Part shown: positions 58,400-64,000 of the stretch, piece by piece
Numbering within the stretch: the first letter of the stretch is position 1
Layout: every line of letters starts with the position of its first letter
Source: Buddleja alternifolia
Lineage: Eukaryota; Streptophyta; Magnoliopsida; Lamiales; Scrophulariaceae
Assembly (NCBI GenBank): GCA_019426215.1
Contig: CM033394.1
Coordinates: forward strand, 13,350,195 to 13,414,194
DNA length: 64,000 bases
Direction of reading: 5' to 3'
Made by a program: the position numbers and the translations under genes
Notes under the pieces: generated by a model
Database searches by the model: none
Seen by the model: the letters and a program-made list of their open reading frames with translations, nothing else
Told to the model about the DNA's origin: nothing

Positions 58400-58410
58400 A
58401 TCTCCCACTT
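58400..58410 (-). promoter_or_regulatory. Polypurine tract of D2
   Basis: The reverse complement AAGTGGGAGAT is identical to that of element A, between the RNase H stop (58415) and the LTR. Confidence 0.87.
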
Positions 58411-58414
58411 GCAC

Positions 58415-61400
58415 TCAATGCCATTTGCTATGGTATTTTATACCCATCTTCTCAAGATGTCTTTCTAGCACCGCATGTGCCAATGGCTTGGTCAATGAGT
58501 CAGCGACATTGTCTGCTGAGCTATTTTCTGAACAGATATTTCCCCTATGGCAATGATCTCTCTTATGAAGTGATATCTTCTCTCTATGTGTTTGAACTTG
58601 TTGTGAGACCTTGGTTTCTTTGCCTGCGCTATTGCTCCAGTGTTGTCACAATAAAGTGGCAACGAGAGCTCCACGCTTGGAACCACTTGAAGTTCTCCAA
58701 GAAACGCCCTTAGCTAAACAGCTTCTATAGCCGCCTCAGACGCAGCTACGTATTTAGCCTCTGTGGTGGAATCTGCGGTTGTGCTTTGCTTGGAACTTTT
58801 CCAAGTTACAGCCCCACCTTTGAGGGTGAATATGAACCCTGAGGTGGATTTACAATCATTGACATCTGATTGGAAATTTGAATTGGTGTAACCGACCACT
58901 CTTAGGTCACCACTCCCATCGATGAGAATCATATCCTTAGTTCTCTTCAGATACTTTAGGATATTTTTCATAGTTATTCAATATTCTTTGCTTGGGTTTG
59001 CTTGAAATCGAGTAACAACACTTACTGCATAAGCAATGTCGGGTCTAGTACATAGCATCGCATACATCAGGCTACCCACTGCAAATGTATAGGGTACAGT
59101 TCTCATCTCTTTTCTATCTTCCTCACTTTGAGGACACATAGTTTTTGAGAAATGTACCCCGTGCCTCATTGACAAGAACCTTTTCTTAGAATTCTCCATC
59201 CTAGATCTCTTAAGGACCTTTTCTAAGTAAAGGGCTAGAGAGAGCCCTATCATTCTATTTGTTCGATCTCTATAGATTTGAATCCCTAGAATATGAGTAG
59301 CTTCTCCCAAGTCTTTCATGGAGAAAGTACTAGAAAGCCACTTCTTAACAGTGGTGAGCATTCCTATATCATTTCCTCTAAGCAATATGTCATCTATATA
59401 TAGCACAAGGAATGATATCTTTCTCCCACTAACCTTCTTATAAACACATGGCTCGTCTTCATTTTTGATGAAGTTAAATTCTTTGACTGCCTTGTCAAAT
59501 CATAGATTCCAGCTACGAGATGCATGCTTGAGTCCATAAATGGATCTTCCAAGCTTGCACACCTTATAGATACCATCCTCGGATACAAAACCTTTGGGTT
59601 GTTCCATATAGATATACTCTTCTAAGAATCCATTCAAAAAAGCAGTTTTGACATCCATTTGCCATATCTCATAGTCAAGATGAGCTGCTATTGCATGTAG
59701 AATTCTTATAGACTTGATCATAGCTACTGGCGAAAAGGTTTCTTGGTTGTCAATTCCTTCCTTTTGACTATATCTTTTTTTCACTAGCCTGGCTTTATAG
59801 GTGTCAACCTTGCCATCAACACCAATCTTTCTCTTGTAAATCCATTTACACCCAATTGGTACAATACCATCATGCCAATCTACAAGTGTCCAGACTTGGT
59901 TTGAATGCATCGAGTCTATTTCTGTTTGCATAGCTTCACTCCGTCTTGCAGCATCCACATCCATCATCGCTTGATCATATGTGGAGAGATCATCTCCATG
60001 ACTCTCCTCTAATGCAGAATGGAGGCTCAGTTCTCTCTACAGTAGATATCCATACCACTCAAGAAGTTGAGATATCTTATTTGATCGTTGCAGTTGTGGT
60101 TGTGTTGAAGAAGGTTTGGTTCTTACTTCCTGTGTAGATGTATCCAATGGAGTTTCATTTTGCTCTTCAAGAACAATCTTTCTACCCGCTCCACCTTCTT
60201 GAATGAACTCATCTTCAAGAAAGTGAGCTTGAAAAGCTACAATGACCCTTTGATCATCATGCAGGTAAAAGAGGTATCCGATGGAATGCTCAGGATAACC
60301 AACGAAACGCTATTTTAAGGATCTAGCCTCCAACTTCTCTACTTTAGTCTTTTTGACATAAGTAGGACATCCCCAAATCTTGCTGTGATTAAGACTTGGT
60401 CTCCTATTTCTCCATATTTCATATGGGGTCTTAGGAACGGACTTGGACGGACATCTATTTAAATTATGTACAGCTGTAAGGAGTACATGATCCCACAGTG
60501 AAATGGGTAAGTCAGTGTAGCTGAGCATGGAACGAACAATGTCCAACAAAGTTCGATTCCTTCGCTCGGCAAGTCCATTCAACTGTGGTGTCGCTAGAGG
60601 TGTGAGCTGTACTATTATACCATTCTCTCTAAGGTATTCATCAAACTCCGCACTCATATATTCTTCTCCACGGTCAGATCGAAGAGCCTTTATATGTTGC
60701 CCAGTTTAATTTTCCACTAAAGCCTTGAATTCTTTGAATCTTTCAATGGATTCAGAATTATGCTTCATCAAGTACACTAGACCATATCTTGAACGGTCAT
60801 CTGTGAATGTGATGAAGTAAAGGAAACCTCGATGAGCCATTTCTCTAAATGGTCCACAAACATCAGTATGCACTAAACCTAAGATTTGTGAGGCTCTTTC
60901 AAAAGTCCCTGTGAAGGGGGATCTAGCCATTTTTCTCTTAAGATAAGATTCACAAGTAGGATAGGGATCCAATCCCAATGGACTTATTAGTCCATCTTTC
61001 TCCATTTTGTGAATTTTGTGCTCGCCGACATGGCCTAGTCTAAGATGCCAAATTAATCTTTGGTTAATTCCTTGCCTACCATGCTTTCTTTGTATAGTAT
61101 TTACAGCACACTCATTCTGGATATTAAGGTAGTACAAACCATTCACAAAAGAAGCAATGCCTACTAATTTATTACCATAATAAATGTTGCAATGTTCATC
61201 AATAAAATGGAAAGTATAACCATGCTTAACTAAAACGGGAATTGAAACAATGTTTTTAAGCCCATTGGGCAAAACTAAAACATTATCCAAAAATAATAAA
61301 TATCCAGAATTTAAAAGTAATGAGGTAGATCTAATTCCAGTAGCCGCAACGCTTTGACCGCTGCCTACTCTTATCTTCACCTCATCAGGGCTCAGCTTCC

Positions 61401-62334
61401 TACTTTATTCCAGATTCTGATTCACACAACATACATGAGTATTGGCTCCTGAATCAAGAATCCAAGAAGTGGAATATATGGTAATAGAACAATTAGTTTC
61501 AAAAATGTAAAGTTCTTTACATTTCTCTCCTTTGTTCTTATTTGGATAGTCTTTTCTCCAGTGTCCTACCTGACCACAGCATGAGCACTTATCCTCGTAT
61601 CTTGCCCTCTTATTCCTCATTCACTGCACCTTGTTGCGAGTTCCATTTGGTGCTCCCGCTCGCTGATTGTTGTTATTATTCCTTTATTCATCCAATAAAT
61701 TAGGAACAGTGACAACAATTGGATTATTCCACTTATCCGTCCTTATTTGATTCTGAGCAACCTTGAGTTTATCCAGTAGCACAGCTAATGAACCCTCAAT
61801 GTGATTCATATCAAAGTTTATGACGAAATAACAGAATGAATCAAGGAGTGACTGTAAGATGAGGTTAACTTGGAGATGTAGATCCATATAGAAATTCAAA
61901 GATTTAAGTTTCTCTATCATGGTCATCATTTTGAAAACATGTTCTCCTACATCCTCACCTTCAGCCATCTTACTTCGGAAGAGATCTCTTGATATAAAAT
62001 ATATGGTGGTCTTACCGCGTTCTCCAAACAACTCATCCAAGTGAAGGATAATATCCCTTTAATTATCCATCTTATCATAGGATCTTTGCAACTCAAAGCA
62101 CATAGAGCTTAAGATGTACACTCTTGCTCTATGGTTGTCACAACACCAATCCCAACGAGCCAGGCGAACTTCATCACCTTCATCTTTTCCAGGAATGGGA
62201 AGACCACCAACTTCCAATACATAATCTATAGATTCGCTACTATGGACCATCCTTAATTTTGTGAGCCACTCTATGTAACTTGGTCCAGTAAGAATGGTAT
62301 TCCCCATCAATTTTGATAGTGGTTTGGGAGACAT
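58415..62334 (-). pseudogene. gag-pol of D2, many stops and frameshifts
   Basis: Gag starts MSPKPLSKLMGN (62334) and is broken near 62059 and 61684. The zinc knuckle CSCCGQVGHWRKDY has Tyr in place of its last Cys (61620-61405). Protease DSG is present. The integrase finger reads CESY, so its last Cys is also lost (61380-60706), and a stop follows VEN. The integrase core with SDRG and LAERRNRTL is at about 60700-60310. Reverse transcriptase runs 59967-59500, then TGA, then YIDD at 59406. RNase H pieces lie at 58971-58714 and 58686-58415. The architecture matches element A but includes the Gag N-terminus that A lacks. The copy is clearly inactive and older than A. Confidence 0.9.
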
Positions 62335-63734
62335 TTATGATTGAGAGATAAAATAATAAATAACTGCAGAAAATAAACCAGACTTGATTAGATGATTGTA
62401 ACTTAAACTATAACCAAGTAAAATCAAGGACTTCGATTTATGACTTGGCTCCCACTACATTATTCGAGATTCACACTCCCACTGTGAAAATCAAAAGTGA
62501 TTGTTGTTTATTACTTCGTAGTGGAGATTGATTTCTTTAATCAATATAGTGGATTGCAACCCTTTAACGATATTTGGTCCACTATTTAATTAAAGTGATG
62601 TCTAACATCAATCTATCTAATAGACGGTCCAATCTTCTTTTTCCATAATCCATCAAAACCGCAACCCTTTAACGATATATAGGTTTGTGGACTATTTAAG
62701 TTCATTCCCACTAACACCTTTTAATCTAACATTTGAATTTCACCTTACAACCCTTTAACGATATTTGGTGAAATATGTCCCGATTAAGGCATCTAATGCA
62801 CTTTATGAAATCTCATAATTGTGTCTCAATACATGACCTCCACTTACTGGGCTGGGAAGATGTCATATGTTATATTCAATTCTTAATCTCGTTAAGCTTA
62901 GTGGAAGGACAAGATGCCTTGCGCCCCTTTTTAACTTAGTATTTTTTTTTATTTTGGAGAATTTATGTTCTAAACATTTATTCATGTCTCACTTTGCACA
63001 TTATCAAATTTTTATAGTGGATAATACATGCAACATACATTAAATGAAACATGCATCAAAAGCTATTAAAACATCACATATATTCATGGGCTTTTTCTAG
63101 AGGGCCCAAGCCAATGGGCCATCATAAGGAAACGAAAAAACTAAACTATTTTTCTTGGGCTCCATGCTCCTTTCCCTTTTGGATTGACTCCTTCTTTAAG
63201 GCTTATTCTAATTCTATCTATTACATAAGAATTATAACATCCTATACATAATTCTAAGAATAAAATAATGGGCTCAAATCCGGCCCTTACAACCCATAAA
63301 AAGAAATACATCCAAAAAAGAAAAAGAAACCTAAGCCCATGAATAATGTCACCATCATATAATACATGCTCGTGATAAATAAAGCAATTATGTTGGTTAT
63401 TAAGATAACAATTAATTAGTCCAATTAATTAATTATCTCATAAAATTCCAAATTTTATTCATATTTATGATAAAAAGCCTTCTAGTGAGAATTTATTATT
63501 TAAATAAAATAAACTAATTAAAATCCTCCACGAATAATTGATTAATCTTTCATTCAAATAATTAATATTCAATAAAGACTAATTGGACTCGATTTTATCA
63601 AACTTAAATCACCAACCCATTGGCCCATTTATATTTAACGATTTTGGACCAAAACTAATTTATTGAATGTCTAATCTTGTAAATTAACCAATTTGGGATT
63701 ACTTAATTGAAACCCAAGTCATCATCTTTTTGAC
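62335..63734 (-). other. Leader of D2 with a thrice-repeated motif
   Basis: About 1.4 kb without a supported gene lies upstream of the D2 gag start. The motif CAACCCTTTAACGATAT occurs at 62557, 62662 and 62748 (spacings 105 and 86 bp), each followed by similar sequence. The rest is AT-rich with scattered purine runs. No primer site or LTR is seen up to the E2 boundary. Long leaders are common in Angela-type elements. Confidence 0.7.
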
Positions 63735-64000
63735 TAGGGGTGTAAATGAGCCGAGCTCGAGCCGAGCCTGGCCATTTTGCCAGGCTCGAGCTCGAGCTCG
63801 AGCTCGAGTTGTGTTATTTGAGCTCGAGCTCGAGCTCGAGCTCGTCGAGCCGTATTTTGAGAGCTCGAGCTCGAGCTCGTTAGCTCAAATAACAGCTCGA
63901 CTCGAGCTCGTGAGCTCGAGTTCGTGAGCGCGAGCCGAGCTTGGCTCGCGAGCCTGCGCTAATTTTTTTATTTTTTTTGCAGCAAGCTTTCGACTATTCA
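63735..64000 (+). mobile_element. Element E2: GAGCTC-rich element end, truncated by window
   Basis: TAGGGGTGTAAATGAGCC is followed by dense GAGCTC/CGAGC repeats, as at the left end of E1. The open frame across it simply translates the repeat into Glu-Leu runs and is not a gene. The far end and any target duplication are outside the window. Confidence 0.65.

Larger units (their letters stand above)
56769..63736 (-). mobile_element. Element D2: decayed Tork/Angela-like copia, 5' LTR not in window
   Basis: On the minus strand the visible parts are a long leader, gag, protease, integrase, reverse transcriptase, RNase H, polypurine tract and 3' LTR (56769-58399). All frames are broken. Protein motifs are closest to element A. 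The leader is interrupted at about 63735 by E2, and the primer site and 5' LTR are presumably beyond the right edge. AATAA (56764-56768) would be the left target duplication; its partner cannot be seen. Confidence 0.88.

Noticed and set aside
62555..62770. CRISPR-like repeat array
   Set aside because: There are only three copies of a 17-bp motif with unequal spacing in a retrotransposon leader in plant DNA.
63730..63927. Open frame encoding Glu-Leu repeats
   Set aside because: It is the translation of GAGCTC repeats in E2, with no other signal.
1..64000. Host protein-coding or RNA genes
   Set aside because: Every stretch with recognisable coding motifs belongs to a retrotransposon. The remaining gaps are leaders, spacers or DNA-element sequence without splice-like or tRNA/rRNA features that I can support.

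Overview
This 64 kb window is plant nuclear DNA with no recognisable host gene. It consists almost entirely of nested Ty1/copia LTR retrotransposons in different states of decay, plus two pieces of a GAGCTC-rich element that may be hAT-like. The plant assignment rests on the tRNA-iMet primer sites (TGGTATCAGAGC), the two copia lineages present (a Tork/Angela-like one and a Sirevirus-like one with an env-like gene after pol) and TTTAGGG telomere-type repeats. A eudicot is likely, but I cannot name the species. No rRNA, tRNA, CRISPR array or bacterial feature was seen.

Layout. Element A (1-8398, +) is a Tork/Angela-like copia whose 5' LTR is cut by the window edge. Its gag-pol lacks the gag N-terminus and has two in-frame stops. 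A sits in the 3' LTR of C2 (8399-32048, -), an old Sirevirus-like element. C2 also carries element C1 (9699-23681, -, complete with TTACC target duplications) in its env-like gene and a solo LTR, D1 (27912-29540, AAAGA duplications), in its integrase region. C2's gag stops at element B. B (32049-45839, +) is the youngest and best preserved element: by eye its LTRs differ at about 14 sites in 1.75 kb, its pol frame of 1083 codons is open, and its env-like frame of about 1300 codons has one internal TAG. Its gag, however, is rearranged.

Right of B lies C3 (45845-51311, -), a Sirevirus-like element with an env-like fragment fused to integrase, then protease, gag and a 5' LTR. C3 sits in the LTR of C4 (51312-56768, -), whose pol is interrupted by a solo LTR in + orientation (F, 52521-54174), the GAGCTC-rich element E1 (about 55365-56645) and element D2 (56769 to beyond 63736, -). 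D2 is a decayed Tork/Angela-like element whose leader is interrupted by a second GAGCTC element, E2, running off the window end.

How the parts work together: each family carries the usual copia set (LTR promoter, tRNA primer site, gag with zinc knuckle, protease, integrase, reverse transcriptase, RNase H, polypurine tract). The Sirevirus-like copies add a large env-like protein of unknown role. No copy has a complete functional set. B comes closest but would need Gag from elsewhere. The main points of interest are B's long env-like frame, the independent loss of the gag zinc knuckle in all four Sirevirus-like copies, the excess of an AGCG-core motif in that family, a 24-bp perfect palindrome in element A's leader, and B's inconsistent flanks.
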